Shown: positions 1 through 10,079 of the stretch, piece after piece | How the letters are laid out: each line of letters opens with the position of its first letter | Numbering within the stretch: the first letter of the stretch is position 1 | Assembly (NCBI RefSeq): GCF_010015445.1 | Contig: NC_053118.1 | Span: 9,312,907-9,376,906, forward strand | Origin: Perca fluviatilis | Lineage: Eukaryota; Chordata; Actinopteri; Perciformes; Percidae | Length of the DNA stretch: 64,000 nucleotides | Direction of reading: 5' to 3' | Translations under genes and position numbers: made by a program | Notes under the pieces: generated by a model | Seen by the model: the letters and a program-made list of their open reading frames with translations, nothing else | Database searches by the model: none | What the model was told of the DNA's origin: nothing

Positions 1-245
1 TCTCAGGGAGTCAGGGCAGGGCTGGACTGGCCATACCGGGCATTTTCCCGGTGGGCCGACGCACTTTTGGGCCGAGTCGCCGATATTCCACATTCTGATA
101 CTCCATTCCGTTGTCCTGATGAATCTCTTGTCATCTGTGATGTTGTAGAGGAGATGGATACGATATTAGGTACAATGTTTTAGTAAATTGACTGAAAGCT
201 CTCGCTGTTTCAATTCCTGCCCGGCTGTCCAAACGGCCGGCGGCT
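1..245. repeat. dispersed repeat fragment (truncated by window edge)
   Basis: The segment opens with a GC-rich stretch containing GGGCTGGACTGGCC and CCCGGTGGGCCGA, a sequence type I associate with interspersed repeats of fish genomes. No coding frame of note. The left boundary lies outside the window. Class unassigned; assignment is from memory only. Confidence 0.35.
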
Positions 246-320
246 CACGTGAAAACCTGGCGCGTATCTTTCATGCTCGCTTCTGGGACACGCCATGACG
301 CAGCTGGTGGAATATCACTA

Positions 321-510
321 CATTACATTAAATGTCATTTAACTGATGCTTTTATCCAAAGCGACTTACAATTGCTATATATGTCAGAGCAACTATGGGT
401 TAAGTGTCAGTGCCCTGGGACGCATTGGTTGATATATCGAAGTGGGAATCGAACCTGGGTCTCCCATACCAAAGGCATGTGTCGTATCCACTGCGCCATC
501 ACCACCCACC
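321..510 (-). repeat. tRNA-derived SINE, copy 1
   Basis: Read on the minus strand, the unit starts with a tRNA-like head: an A-box-like TGGCGCAGTGG followed by the B box GGTTCGATTCC, as in RNA polymerase III promoters. The 3' tail, GTCGCTTTGGATAAAAGC, is a LINE-like tail common in fish SINEs, and the element ends in a TAATGTAATG-type repeat. A second copy lies at 39098-39280 on the same strand. It is non-coding and would depend on a LINE for retrotransposition. Copy 1 lacks the central segment seen in copy 2. Confidence 0.7.
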
Positions 511-787
511 AATTAATCAATGAAGCATTGACTTGAATGGCTGTGATTGCGCGCCAAAACTTTCTCTATGCAGGAAAAACTGTACCTTGATGCACAATTG
601 ATGCAAACTCTCTGTATGTATATCATTGGATACACGTATTACTATCATGTATCAATTCAATATTCATTGTTATATACAATTTCTTTTGTATGTATGCACT
701 TAGTGTCATATTTAAATGAAAAGACAGACATGTCGAAAAGGACAAGTGTTTAACTTTTTGTCTTTAATAACATAATTCATTATTTTT

Positions 788-836
<49 letters not shown>

Positions 837-1163
837 CACAGAAAACTAATTGATCATTATTAATAAAAGCACTGGTATTAACTCAATACAATTTAAAATG
901 TCAAATCATAACAAAAGTTATCTAAGGACACTTTACAGATCTAGACCACACTTTGTGCATCAACGGTGGGGAAAAACAGGCAGAAAGAGGTGCAAAACAA
1001 CTACAGTAAGACCTAACTATAATAAATGTAGAAATATGACGTAGTATAGCAGTTGGTTTAATGGCATGACACGATGAACAGTGGCAATTAAAGTAACAAT
1101 AAAGATTGTAGAATTAATAATAATACAGTTTTTTCAATCGCTAACAGCGATTCACCTATACTT
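511..1163. other. AT-rich non-coding stretch
   Basis: No coding frame with recognisable composition, no RNA gene seen. Contains the (TA)n tract listed separately. Short open frames here are chance readings of AT-rich DNA. Confidence 0.6.
789..833. repeat. (TA)n microsatellite
   Basis: About 22 uninterrupted TA dinucleotides. Confidence 0.95.
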
Positions 1164-1260
1164 TAGTCTCGCTTTGCCAGACCTTCCTCCACAGTGCTGC
1201 ACAGGAGGGTCTGGCTAGTCCACATAGGATAGAGAGCCGAAGTCACGTCCCTTCTGGTGG
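1164..1260. repeat. MITE family A, terminal fragment
   Basis: The terminal hairpin GCCAGACCTTCCTCC / GGAGGGTCTGGC (1175-1214) is the hallmark of a family found repeatedly in this window (3541-3585, 25190-25410, 38938-39053, 43785-44030, 52886-53160, 62690-62765). Family members share a body with TTGTGATTGGTTTAAA and CACCAAAACAAG segments. No coding capacity. Superfamily not assigned. Confidence 0.65.
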
Positions 1261-3540
1261 ACCTTGGGATCTTGGGACCTTAATTCGGAAAAAAATATGA
1301 ACGGTAGTGAACGGGGAGAGGCAAATTATTTTTTGATCCCGTTTGAATTGAGCCATGGATTACAAATATGATGTTCGTCAATTTAAAAGAAAATTTTTCA
1401 GCCAAAGAAAGTCTCAGTTAGCCGTAGGTTTGTCGTATGACCACTTAGTTTTGTGTGAAACCGCTCAGTGAACTACATCTCCCGTCTCGTACAACTTACG
1501 TCACCTAGAAGCTAGCTCTTAACTCTTAATACAGCAACACCACCTCACACAACTTGCCAAATAGTACATTTTCTGCTCAAAACCACATTTTGTTCATTAA
1601 ACACCAACATCAGCATGTTTTCCCCACAAGAGAAACAGATAGTCAATCATAGCACAACAACTTTCTAAATACTAACAGTTGATGGCATTACAAAAACTCC
1701 ATTAGTTTTTATGTTTAACTTCTACCTGCATACAATAGACAATGTGAAATCCATTGTTTTTGTAAGTCAGTTTCCTTTTACTTTAAACCACCCTGTATTT
1801 TTGGCTTGAGGGGCGAATGTGTGCATTTTTGGCTACAAACTATGTAAAAGGGAATGAGTCATCTTTATTTTATAAAATGTACAGTACATTAAACATTGTA
1901 CGTGACCGAATTGCAGAAGTAAAAGCTTTATTAGCAACAGGAAATTGCAGTCAGTGATCAACATATAATCCAACCTATGTGGCTTTCGGTTTGAAATGTG
2001 TAAATATAATGTCAAATACACAATTGTAGTGGGAAAAAAAGGCACAGAAGGGACAATCATCAGCTTACGAGTTTGTAAGTTCTCTTTGTGTTCTTTATTA
2101 AACTGCTGCCTTGTCCTCGCCTATTCTGCATTTGGGTCAAAGTCTGAACCGATCCATGACAGGAACTCATGGGGAAAATGCTAAGCATGTCGATTCATAG
2201 ATATTTATGAACTAATCATTACTTAATGTTTCATTGATATAGTATCTCTCTAGTAAGTCAACATTATCTACTAAATCCAATATCTTCAATTCATTAATTA
2301 TCTTGTTGTTCCTGATTCACTTCTCCCAATGATTTGTACTGCATTAAGTGGTACCAAAGTTATCCTGCATTAGCTACAAGCAGTTCCTGTACTGTGAATG
2401 TACAGAAAACATCATTAGATTACTAATGACTTACAAATTACCAATTACTAACTAATTTAATTAATTACTAATACAGAAGAAAACAGTCTGGAGAGCCTTA
2501 TTAAAATGCTTCTCAATAGTTTTATGTTTTTTTTTATTCTCAGTGGACAAAAGAGATACCAATATCACTTGGTAGAAAAGGCATACACCCATGTATCACC
2601 TGTTTTTTGTTTTAACATACAACAGTTTCCATTTTGTGATCACTCCAACCACAGAGCAGACACACATGATCTGATTGGCCGGACCCACACGACTCCTGTC
2701 TAGCTCCGTACTGGTCTTATACTTTTAACTTCTTGTCCTTTAGAACTTTAACTTAACGTTAAAGTTAAAGAAGTGCTAGAATACTTGCACTCGAATAATT
2801 AGTGTACACAGATGTGATATTAACTGGGTTGTGTTGTTGATCCCTCATTTTGTGTGGGTCTTCTTTAGGCACAGAGCAGGTAAACTAGTCGTCATCCAGG
2901 TATAGAGTGCTGAGGTGCTGAAGAGAACAGGCTTGATAAATTGCACTTTCTGCAAGGACCCTGTGGGATGACTGGAGGTCAAACATGGCCATCCGACTGG
3001 GAAAGCGCTTTTCACAGTCCCCTCAGAGAATCACATATTACATTTGTATGGGCAAGGTCTGAAGCTGCTCCTTTCCAAGGCTTTTCCAAAGCTCAGCCAC
3101 AAGGGCAGCAGGCTCGCAAGTAAATAATAATGGCCCTATCCATCTTCCCAAATTGTAATGCTGAATTATCTTTGCTTCTCTTTCTTCTACTGAATCAGGG
3201 ATAGTGTAATATCTGGGTCACCAAGTTTCTCTCCTTGAAGACATTACATTGAAAACTTAAAACAGAGTGACTGCATTTTGGTTAATAGTAAGGGCAGGAA
3301 AGCTCTAAACTCAGAATTGTGTGTTTTAGACAAAAGTTACACTGAGTGACTAGAAAAATAGAACCCTGTTAAAAGCTGTACTGGATCCCGGTCTTAAAGT
3401 TGGTACGGATGTACAGTGCTGAGGCCCTAGACAGCGGAGATAGCGGAAGGGGAGGGACATCCAGCCCATGAGAGACACATCCAATCCAAATCCAAACAAC
3501 CCAGAGCGTTTTTTCCCCCTATCCCAGAATAGATCAGCAG
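1261..3540. other. non-coding, no gene seen
   Basis: AT-rich sequence with no convincing reading frame. A small inverted repeat built of CTTTAACTTAA / TTAAAGTTAAAG lies near 2747-2771. Nothing else can be supported. Confidence 0.5.
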
Positions 3541-3585
3541 TGTAGCCAGACCATACTCCAGCGCTGTCTGGCAATGTGAGATTAG
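3541..3585. repeat. MITE family A, terminal hairpin
   Basis: GTAGCCAGACCATACTCC and a following TCTGGCAATG match the terminal hairpin of family A with substitutions. The upstream 3350-3540 may belong to the same insertion, but I cannot place its other end. Confidence 0.5.
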
Positions 3586-3973
3586 CAAACTATTGACCAA
3601 TCACTGCAGATCAAGCAAAAGAAAGTAGCCTATCGTTTGCATACCACTACTGTTTATTTTACCTTGAGGGTTGCAGTCAATATTAGGAGACCCAAGCTGC
3701 ACACATGAGCTCGCTGGAGGCCGTACACAGCCTGGCAGGGAGCTCTGCAAGTGGACATTGCTCAGAGAAACAAATGAATATTTATGTAAGTTGGTTTGAA
3801 TCAAAACAATGCATTCTAACTAACAAGGTCCATCATAAAACATTTATATGACAAGTTTACAAGAATAGAATATAAAAAGCTAAGAACATTTTGACTAATT
3901 TGAATTATATATCTATATAATTAAATGGTTCAGGGGTTGTTACATGAGATACAGGTTGTGGTCATCTTGAGGT
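3586..3973. other. non-coding, no gene seen
   Basis: AT-rich flank immediately upstream of the LINE. No motif of note. Confidence 0.5.
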
Positions 3974-3982
3974 TGTCGTGGC

Positions 3983-3992
3983 AAGATGGCGC
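3983..3992 (+). promoter_or_regulatory. YY1-like motif overlapping LINE start codon
   Basis: CAAGATGGCG fits the YY1 binding consensus and includes the ATG of the LINE's first frame. YY1 sites at the 5' end are known to position transcription of mammalian L1. Relevance to this L2-type element is inference. Confidence 0.35.
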
Positions 3993-5250
3993 CAGTGTGT
4001 GAGGCGGGCCATCAGCTACTCCGACTGTTGTGTGTGTTTCTGCTGCTTGTGACACTTGTTGCACATACTGTCAACACTCTGCTGGTGTATGATCGCCAAA
4101 CGCTGCTAGATCTGAGAATCGCCAAAAACCCTGTCAACTTTTATAATTATGGACATAAAACTCTGCCTCCTTTCCTATCGGACATCCCGACATCCCACTC
4201 CCGCGGCGAAAGCGGCACCGCCGCCAGGGTAAGCATGGTGGTTGTCTCGTGAGGCTTGGTTACGCCCTGATCGGGGTGGATGTGAAGCGGGACCTCGCAT
4301 TTGTATCTCTTGACATTCGCTGGACCCGGTCGCTGCCTGGTTGGTGTCGATGGCGGGCCCGGATGTGGTGTTCCGGCCCCGCCGACCCTGCTCTCCTCGC
4401 CTTCGTTGGCGCGGAGTCAATCTGGGGAACCTGCGGCCTCTGTGTCGGGCCTCCTTGTCGGCTGTTCGCCCTGTCCCGCCAGCTCTTGCCAGGTTTGGCC
4501 TGGTAAACGCCAGATCGCTTGTGAATAAATCATTTATCCTTAAGGATTTCTTCGTATCCCGGGAACTGGATTTCCTTTTTATCTCCGAGACCTGGCTGAG
4601 TGTTGGTGAGTCCAGTGTTTTCGCCGACCTTTTACCAGATGAGTGCTGCTTTTTTAATTCTCCTAGGACGTCTGGCCGTGGAGGAGGAATTGCGAATTTT
4701 TAAGAGTGACTTTAAATGTAAACAGTTATCGCCGTCATCCTTCACCAGCTTTGAACTCAATTTGTTTGAGCTGGGGCATTCTAACTCGGTTCTGTGTGCT
4801 GTGGTCTACCGGCCACCCAAATACAACAGAGACTTTTTACCAGAATTTTCTGTGTTTTTGGCTGATATTATGCCTAAATATGACCGGCTCCTTATTGTTG
4901 GAGATTTTAATATTCATGTGTGTTGCCCTGAAAACCCTTTGGCGCGTGACTTTTTAAACCTCATTGACTCTTTTAATCTTGTGCAGTCTGTAATTGGGCC
5001 TACACATGAACATGGTCACACACTTGATCTTGTTTTATCTTATGGTTTGCCTGTTTTTAACCTGGTGGTCTGTGACGCTTTTTTCTCGGATGATATGCCT
5101 GTACTTTTTGAAGCTGCTGTCTGCTGTCAGACAGTTAGACCTCGCGCTGCTGCTCGCAGATGTCGAGCTATTAACCCCTCCACTGCTGCTCAGTTCTCCA
5201 CAGTTTTCAGCCAAATCTGCGTCATTCCCGAGTCTGCGTGTGAGGATACA
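3986..5250 (+). pseudogene. LINE ORF, N-terminal and endonuclease part (broken)
   Basis: The frame opens at the ATG at 3986 with a hydrophobic leader-like stretch (LLRLLCVFLLLVTLVAHTV), then shifts frame before the endonuclease. From about 4341 the frame reads the conserved start of the L2-type endonuclease (LVNARSLVNKS, LDFLFISETWL). A one-base shift near 4700 moves the rest to another frame, which continues with VVYRPPK, the metal-binding GDFNIH block and GHTLDLVLS. The final catalytic motif, normally S-D-H, reads SDD near 5089-5097, so the catalytic histidine is gone. The endonuclease would nick the target DNA for target-primed reverse transcription. The frame stops at the nested TIR element at 5251 and resumes after it. 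Confidence 0.8.
5242..5250. repeat. target site duplication (left) of nested TIR element
   Basis: GAGGATACA here is repeated at 6059-6067. The LINE reading frame is continuous across the two copies if the element and one copy are ignored. Confidence 0.8.
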
Positions 5251-5398
5251 ACCCGGTCTCATGGCAGTTCGTGTAAATGTCCACGTTATTCTTAATCTAT
5301 TGATACGTGTTCACGGAGACGTTTTTCTCGTTTTTTATGTGTAACTGTCACGTTATTTTTTACGTGTAAATGTCACATTATTTTCTCGGGGAAAGGAC

Positions 5399-5535
5399 GC
5401 CGGGAGGCGGCCGAAAAGGTCGCTCCATAAGCCGGGAGGCGCCCGCGAGGCGGCCCGCTGGGGCCCGCCCGAGGCGGCGAAAAGGACGCTCCATAAGCCG
5501 GGGGCGCCTGCGGAGACGGCCCGCTGGGGACGCCC
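5399..5535 (+). repeat. imperfect GC-rich direct repeat
   Basis: Two units of about 70-75 bp follow each other, both containing CGCTCCATAAGCCGGG and GGCCCGCTGGGG, inside the TIR element at 5251-6058. Confidence 0.75.
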
Positions 5536-5578
5536 ACAATAACGGGATGGCGGAGGTTGGGTTTAGGAAAAAACCTAC

Positions 5579-5720
5579 GGGGAAAGGGCGCCTTAAACGC
5601 CGGAGAAAGGGCGCCTTAAACGCCGGGGAAAGGGCGCCTTAAACGCCGGGGAAAGGGCGCCTTAAACGCCGGAGAAAGGGCGCCTTAAACACCGGGGAAA
5701 GGGCGCCTTAAACGCCGGGA
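5579..5720 (+). repeat. 23-bp minisatellite, six units
   Basis: The unit GAAAGGGCGCCTTAAACGCC plus three variable G/C/A bases recurs at an exact 23-bp spacing (AAAGGG at 5583, 5606, 5629, 5652, 5675, 5698). Units differ by single bases. Confidence 0.95.
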
Positions 5721-5779
5721 GACGCGCCACAGTAACACGCGCGACAAAACATAGGGAACGCCATCCCCGGGAAACAAAG

Positions 5780-5862
5780 CCCCGCAAACGGGACGCGATC
5801 CCCGCTCACCCGGGTGAAAGTCCTGTGTTGTTTGACCCATCCACCACCCCGACCAACTTCCC
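5780..5862 (-). other. tRNA-like block in family T element
   Basis: On the minus strand GGGGTGGTGGATGGGTCAAA is followed by GGACTTTCACCC and GGGGATCGCGTCCCG. The same order occurs at 39553-39620, 63081-63145 and 22751-22852. The last two segments resemble the anticodon loop and T arm of tRNA-Glu(UUC). It lacks a complete cloverleaf and is not a functional tRNA. Confidence 0.5.
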
Positions 5863-6058
5863 TACGCGGATTTTCGGCTTTTTATATTACTCCCTACAAT
5901 TTCGTTCTGTGGCCACGAAATATGCTTCCCATTGAAATACATTACTTCACATTTTCGTGTTGTCCACCACGTAAAAAACGACAAAAACGTCTCCGTGAAC
6001 ACGTATCAATAGATTCAAATAACGTCACATTTACACGAACTTCCATGAGACCGGGCTG

Positions 6059-6067
6059 GAGGATACA
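6059..6067. repeat. target site duplication (right) of nested TIR element
   Basis: GAGGATACA, identical to 5242-5250; the LINE sequence continues from here. Confidence 0.8.
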
Positions 6068-7887
6068 GAGGCTCTTAACTTATGGTTTCTCGACACCTAT
6101 CAAATTGCTATAGACATTGGGGCTCCATTAAAGACCAGGCAGTAGAAAGCCAAATCAGAGCCTTGGCTGAATGAAGCTACCCGCACTGCCAGACAGGATT
6201 GTCGAAGAGCTGAACGAAAGTGGAAAAAGGACAAATTGCAAGTGTCTTTTCAAATATTGAGGGATCGCTGGCGTCATTACCAATCCACAGTGAAAGAGGC
6301 TAAAAGAAAATATTTCTCTGACATTGTTCTTCTAAACTCTTGTAAACCTCGTGTGTTGTTTAAAGTTATTAACTTTGCTTTAAATGCACCACAGAAAGTC
6401 ATTGAGGCCTCTCCTGCTGTGTGTGAGAATTTTCTTCACTATTTTATTGATAAAATCACGTCTACCAGATCACTTAGTTCACCTGCTGCTTCTGATCCTT
6501 CGGTGTTTGTCCCCTGCCCTGCTGTGTTTGACACGCTTGAGCCTGTGACCCTGCCTTTTGTGCAGGAGATTGTGGGTCATCTGAAGCCCTCGGGTTCTCA
6601 GGATGATACTGTCCCGCCCCCATTTTTTAAGGAGTTTTTTTCTACTGTTGGGCCATCTTGTCTCACGGTTATTAATAGCAGTCTGTCGTCTGGAGTAGTT
6701 CCTGTAATTCTTAAACATGCAGTTGTACTGCCTTTATTAAAAAAACCTGGGCTGGATCCTACTATTTTGGCAAACTTTAGGCCTATCTCCAAATTGCCCT
6801 TCTTCTCTAAAATCTTAGAGAAAATTGTATATTCCCAGCTCATGGACTTTTTAAATGAACAAAGTATTCTGGAAATTTTTCAATCCGGTTTTAAAACATA
6901 TAGCACAGCACAGAATCAGCATTTTTAAGAGTTTTTAATGATATCTTTTTAGCTACTGACTCTGGTCACTGTGTTATCCTTGTACTTTTAGATTTGACTG
7001 CAGCATTTGATACAGTCGACCGTGATATCCTCATTGCTCGTTTGGAGCAGTGGGTGGGCGTCAGTGGCACAGCACTGGAATGGTTCAGGTCCTACCGGTC
7101 ACATCGGACTTTCTGTGTCGGCCTTGATGACTCGGTATCCTCCACTGCTCCTCTTTCATGTGGGGTCCCACAGGGCTCTGTACTCGGCCCTCTTTTATTT
7201 TCTATTTATCTACTCCCTCTTGGTTCCATTCTTAGGAAACATGGGATTTCCTTTCACTGTTATGCTGATGACAGCCAGCTCTACGTCCCCCTCAAAAAGA
7301 CAGAGTCCTACTCTGTTAACCCACTGCTAGAGTGTTTACATGACATTTAAGCTTGGATGTCTTTGAAATTTCTAAATTTTAATGAAGAAAAGACAGAAGT
7401 CATGGTCTTTGGTGGTACTTCTGTGACCACTCCTCTAGTTGATCTGGGTTCTCTGGCACAGTATCGCAAGCCAATTATAAAAAATTTGGGCGTAAAAGTG
7501 GACTGTGATCTCAAATTTGACAGCCAGATTAAAGCTGTGGTGAAGTCTAGCTTTTTTCAGTTAAGGCAGCTGGCAAAAATAAAACCAATCCTTCAGAGAC
7601 AAGATTTTGAGACAGTAATCCATGCCTTTGTGACTACTCTGCTGGATTACCGTAATGCACTTTACATAGGGGCTAGTGGGTCCTCCATTGCTCGTCTTCA
7701 ACTGGTTCAAAATGCTGCTGCACGTCTTTTAACTGGCACAAGAAAGTATGAGCACATTTCACCTATTTTAGCTTCACTCCACTGGTTGCCTGTCCATTTC
7801 AGGATTAATTTTAAAATTCTTTTATTTGTTTTTAAAGCCTTGAATGGCCTTGCCCCACCTTACCTCTCTGAGCTGCTGCACCCCTAC
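6068..7887 (+). pseudogene. LINE ORF, reverse transcriptase part (broken)
   Basis: The frame continues the LINE protein with a linker and then reverse transcriptase. From 6236 it reads PLLKKPGLDPTILANFRPIS (RT block 1), then breaks by frameshift near 6900. From about 6994 it reads TAAFDTVDRDIL, CGVPQGSVLGPLLF and the catalytic CYADDSQLY around 7260-7285. An in-frame TAA at 7348-7350 separates this from the thumb and C-terminal part (from 7357), which reads LDYRNALYIG, LQLVQNAAARLLTG and LASLHWLPV. The frame ends at the BEL insertion (7888) and its last 70 residues follow at 15170. RT would copy LINE RNA at the nicked target. With one nonsense codon, frameshifts and two insertions it is dead. 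Confidence 0.85.
7883..7887. repeat. BEL target site duplication (left), CCTAC
   Basis: CCTAC directly precedes the 5' LTR and recurs directly after the 3' LTR at 15165-15169. Five-base duplications suit BEL/Pao integrases. Confidence 0.9.
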
Positions 7888-8596
7888 TGTCGCGCTAATC
7901 TGGCGGAGGTGTGGCTGTCTTCTGTGTACCTGTCATTTCTGTCTGCTGCATGCCGCCTCCCCTGAGCGTGCTCTGCATAACAGCCCTCTAGTGGCTGTGC
8001 GTGCACTCTGGTGCAGGCTCAACCAGGTGAACTGAATTAAGGTAATTAGGAGCTCTTGCTTAGTCAGTGGCTCAAATAGGCATTAGTTCACTGTGAGGGG
8101 AAGACGGATAAAGAGGACGGCAGAGGTACAAACTCTTTTACTGTGAGGAACTGGGACTTTTGATCGTGACAGGCTAGCGGTAAGCTTATTTGGAATCTTG
8201 TTTCACAGACTCTCATTTTTGGATCATTTTGTCTGATTGGTCCGTTTGTTTATTTAGTTGTTTGGTTGTCCGTTGGGAAAATTGATGACTTAAATAAGGA
8301 AAAGCATGGTTTAAAGGGAATGTTAAAACACTAAATGCTTAGATTAATAGTTTCTAGGGTAAAACCAAGCTGTGTTGCCTGTAGAGTGCATTTGATCTTT
8401 TATGTGATAAAATACCTGTTTGTCTAATGCTGTTGTTTCTTTTTCTTTATTTGTTTAAAGGTTTTCACCTGTTTCCTGAACCTATTGCATCATTGTATCA
8501 ACTGATAAAAGGAAAAGAATAAACATTCTTCTGAGTGAAATCCCAAGTCTGGTCCTTTTCAAGTGTGGGCACCTCACAGCTACAAAACACTTGACA
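7888..8596 (+). repeat. BEL 5' LTR (709 bp)
   Basis: Starts TGTCGCGCTAATC and ends CACTTGACA. It contains an AATAAA polyadenylation signal at 8518-8523. Compared with the 3' LTR it lacks most of a segment after GTTTGGTTGTCCGTT and carries different bases there, which explains the 47-bp length difference. Confidence 0.92.
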
Positions 8597-8738
8597 GTGA
8601 AAACCGTGGCATCAATGAAGACTCCACAAAAAGCCTGCCACAAGAGGGGAAGATTTCCACCTGGGGGCCTGGAGGGAAGCCAACTATCTGCCGTCCACCC
8701 GTCCGTCCACCTGTTCGTCCAACAGCCAGAAAAGCAAC

Positions 8739-10079
8739 ATGGCCGAGTCCAAGTCACTCGAAGAGTTGAAAATTGAGCGAACAACAGCAAAGAGACTTTT
8801 TTCCCGACTTACCAACTATATAAGGAGGACCCATATGGAGATGTCTGTGGAGGAGCTAGAAAATAGCTTCAGAAGAGTCACAGTGGAGGGATCCAAAGTG
8901 ATGGATGTAAATGAGGAGATTGAGGCTGCTTACATTGCGCAGTACAAAGAGACAGAAGAAGAGGGCGTACCTGAGTTAAGCGACCAGCAGAGAGCCGACC
9001 TCGGCAGGGCAGAGGGAGAGTGTGAGCAGAAGTTAAAAGAGGTAAAGCACCTAATCAAAGATACATTGTGGGCCACATTTGGTGAGAGGGAGCTGACTCT
9101 CGCTCTAAACACTGCTGAGGCAGAGTGTGAGACTGTTTCTTCCATCCAGCCTGAAACCCCCCTGGAGGCATATGACTTTATGCTCCACCACTTAGAGGGG
9201 TTGGTACATAAAGCCAAGGAAGCGCACAAAGCCTGGAACCATTGGGCTCCACAAGCCGAGAAGCAAGACTTCAATTGTCGCCTAACAAAGCTAGAAACCC
9301 TCCTCCCTAAACTGGTGTCGGGGAAGGCCACCCTGATGATAGCAGCAAAGATTAAAGAGGACACCGACAGGTTACCTGCCACAGCCCAGAGAGCAGCCCC
9401 TGTCGCTGCCATAAAGCTCAGAGCCACAGCTTTACCGAAGTTTACTGGCAGCCAGCGTGAGTACTACAGATGGAGGAAGGAATGGGAGGCTCTGCAGAAG
9501 CAAGGCGAACCAACCGGGTCCAGAGAAGTGAAGAAATTCCAACTGCTTGACAGCCTCGATGAAAGAGTGGCCAAAGATCTACGCCTGTCTACTTACACCT
9601 CAGCAGACGAGATCTTTAGAGTTTTGGAGAACCGTTATGGGAACCAAGCCAGTATCGCCATCGAGATTATTGAAGAGCTAAACGCTATCTCACCTGTTCG
9701 TGGAAATGACCCCAGGAGAATCGTAGAGCTCATCCAAGCAGTTGGAAAAGCCCTCTATGATCTGAATGAATTGAGCAGTGCAGATGCCATAAAGAACCCA
9801 CTGGTAATAAAATCGATCGAGAGTAAATTGCCGGGGTCACTCAAGAAAGACTGGCTTACCCACGCTGCTGACCTGAACAATGCTGTGAGCCACCAGAACC
9901 GCTTTGACAAGCTACTTGCATATCTCCAATCCCAAGAGTCCATCTATGAGCAGTTAGAGCAGCTGAGAGATATCGACCCAGCCAAGGAGAAGACCAGGTT
10001 TCAAACAAAGTATGCTCGAACAAAGGCAGCCAACGCCAGCAGTGGATCAACAGGCTGCATTATTTGTGGAGACCCTTAA
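8739..10079 (+). CDS. gag: BEL gag polyprotein, ends in frameshift
   Basis: 446 codons from an ATG in good context (AACATGG), 143 bp after the 5' LTR. The N-terminal 200 residues are charged and helical, likely coiled coil. From about residue 230 it shows the BEL/Pao capsid-like region (DUF1759 type): LPKFTGSQREYYRWRKEW, then FQLLDSL and VLENRYGN. Gag forms the particle that encloses element RNA. The frame ends in CIICGDP, the first half of a CCHC zinc knuckle; its remaining histidine and cysteine (KHKRKLYIC) lie in the next frame, so a one-base insertion near 10077 cuts the knuckle in two. In related elements gag and pol form one long frame, hence this stop is probably a mutation rather than a programmed shift, though the latter is not excluded. 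Confidence 0.85.
   Translation: MAESKSLEELKIERTTAKRLFSRLTNYIRRTHMEMSVEELENSFRRVTVEGSKVMDVNEEIEAAYIAQYKETEEEGVPELSDQQRADLGRAEGECEQKLKEVKHLIKDTLWATFGERELTLALNTAEAECETVSSIQPETPLEAYDFMLHHLEGLVHKAKEAHKAWNHWAPQAEKQDFNCRLTKLETLLPKLVSGKATLMIAAKIKEDTDRLPATAQRAAPVAAIKLRATALPKFTGSQREYYRWRKEWEALQKQGEPTGSREVKKFQLLDSLDERVAKDLRLSTYTSADEIFRVLENRYGNQASIAIEIIEELNAISPVRGNDPRRIVELIQAVGKALYDLNELSSADAIKNPLVIKSIESKLPGSLKKDWLTHAADLNNAVSHQNRFDKLLAYLQSQESIYEQLEQLRDIDPAKEKTRFQTKYARTKAANASSGSTGCIICGDP

Larger units (their letters stand above)
5251..6058. mobile_element. non-autonomous TIR element with minisatellite and tRNA-like core (family T, copy A)
   Basis: An 808-bp insertion in the LINE endonuclease region, flanked by the 9-bp repeat GAGGATACA. 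Its ends form a long inverted repeat of roughly 100 bp: CCCGGTCTCATGG, AGTTCGTGTAAATGT, ATCTATTGATACGTGTTCAC and GAGACGTTTTT occur at the left and, inverted, at the right. The interior is GC-rich, unlike its surroundings, with a 23-bp minisatellite, a partial direct duplication and a tRNA-like block on the minus strand. No transposase is encoded. Long TIRs with a 9-bp duplication recall Mutator-like elements, but the superfamily is unproven. Relatives lie at 39347-39999 and 62893-63360, with a fragment at 22743-22860. Confidence 0.75.

Noticed and set aside
249..536. 95-codon plus-strand frame
   Set aside because: Overlaps the antisense strand of a tRNA-derived SINE; no protein-like motif.
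5579..5720. CRISPR array (23-bp repeats)
   Set aside because: Units are directly adjacent with no spacers; this is a minisatellite in an animal genome.
8607..8625. Primer-binding site after the 5' LTR beginning TGGCATCAATG
   Set aside because: Begins with TGG but is 10 bases from the LTR and I could not match it to a tRNA 3' end; not reported as a feature.
8930..9427. 165-codon minus-strand frame opposite BEL gag
   Set aside because: Antisense shadow of gag, which has recognisable family motifs.
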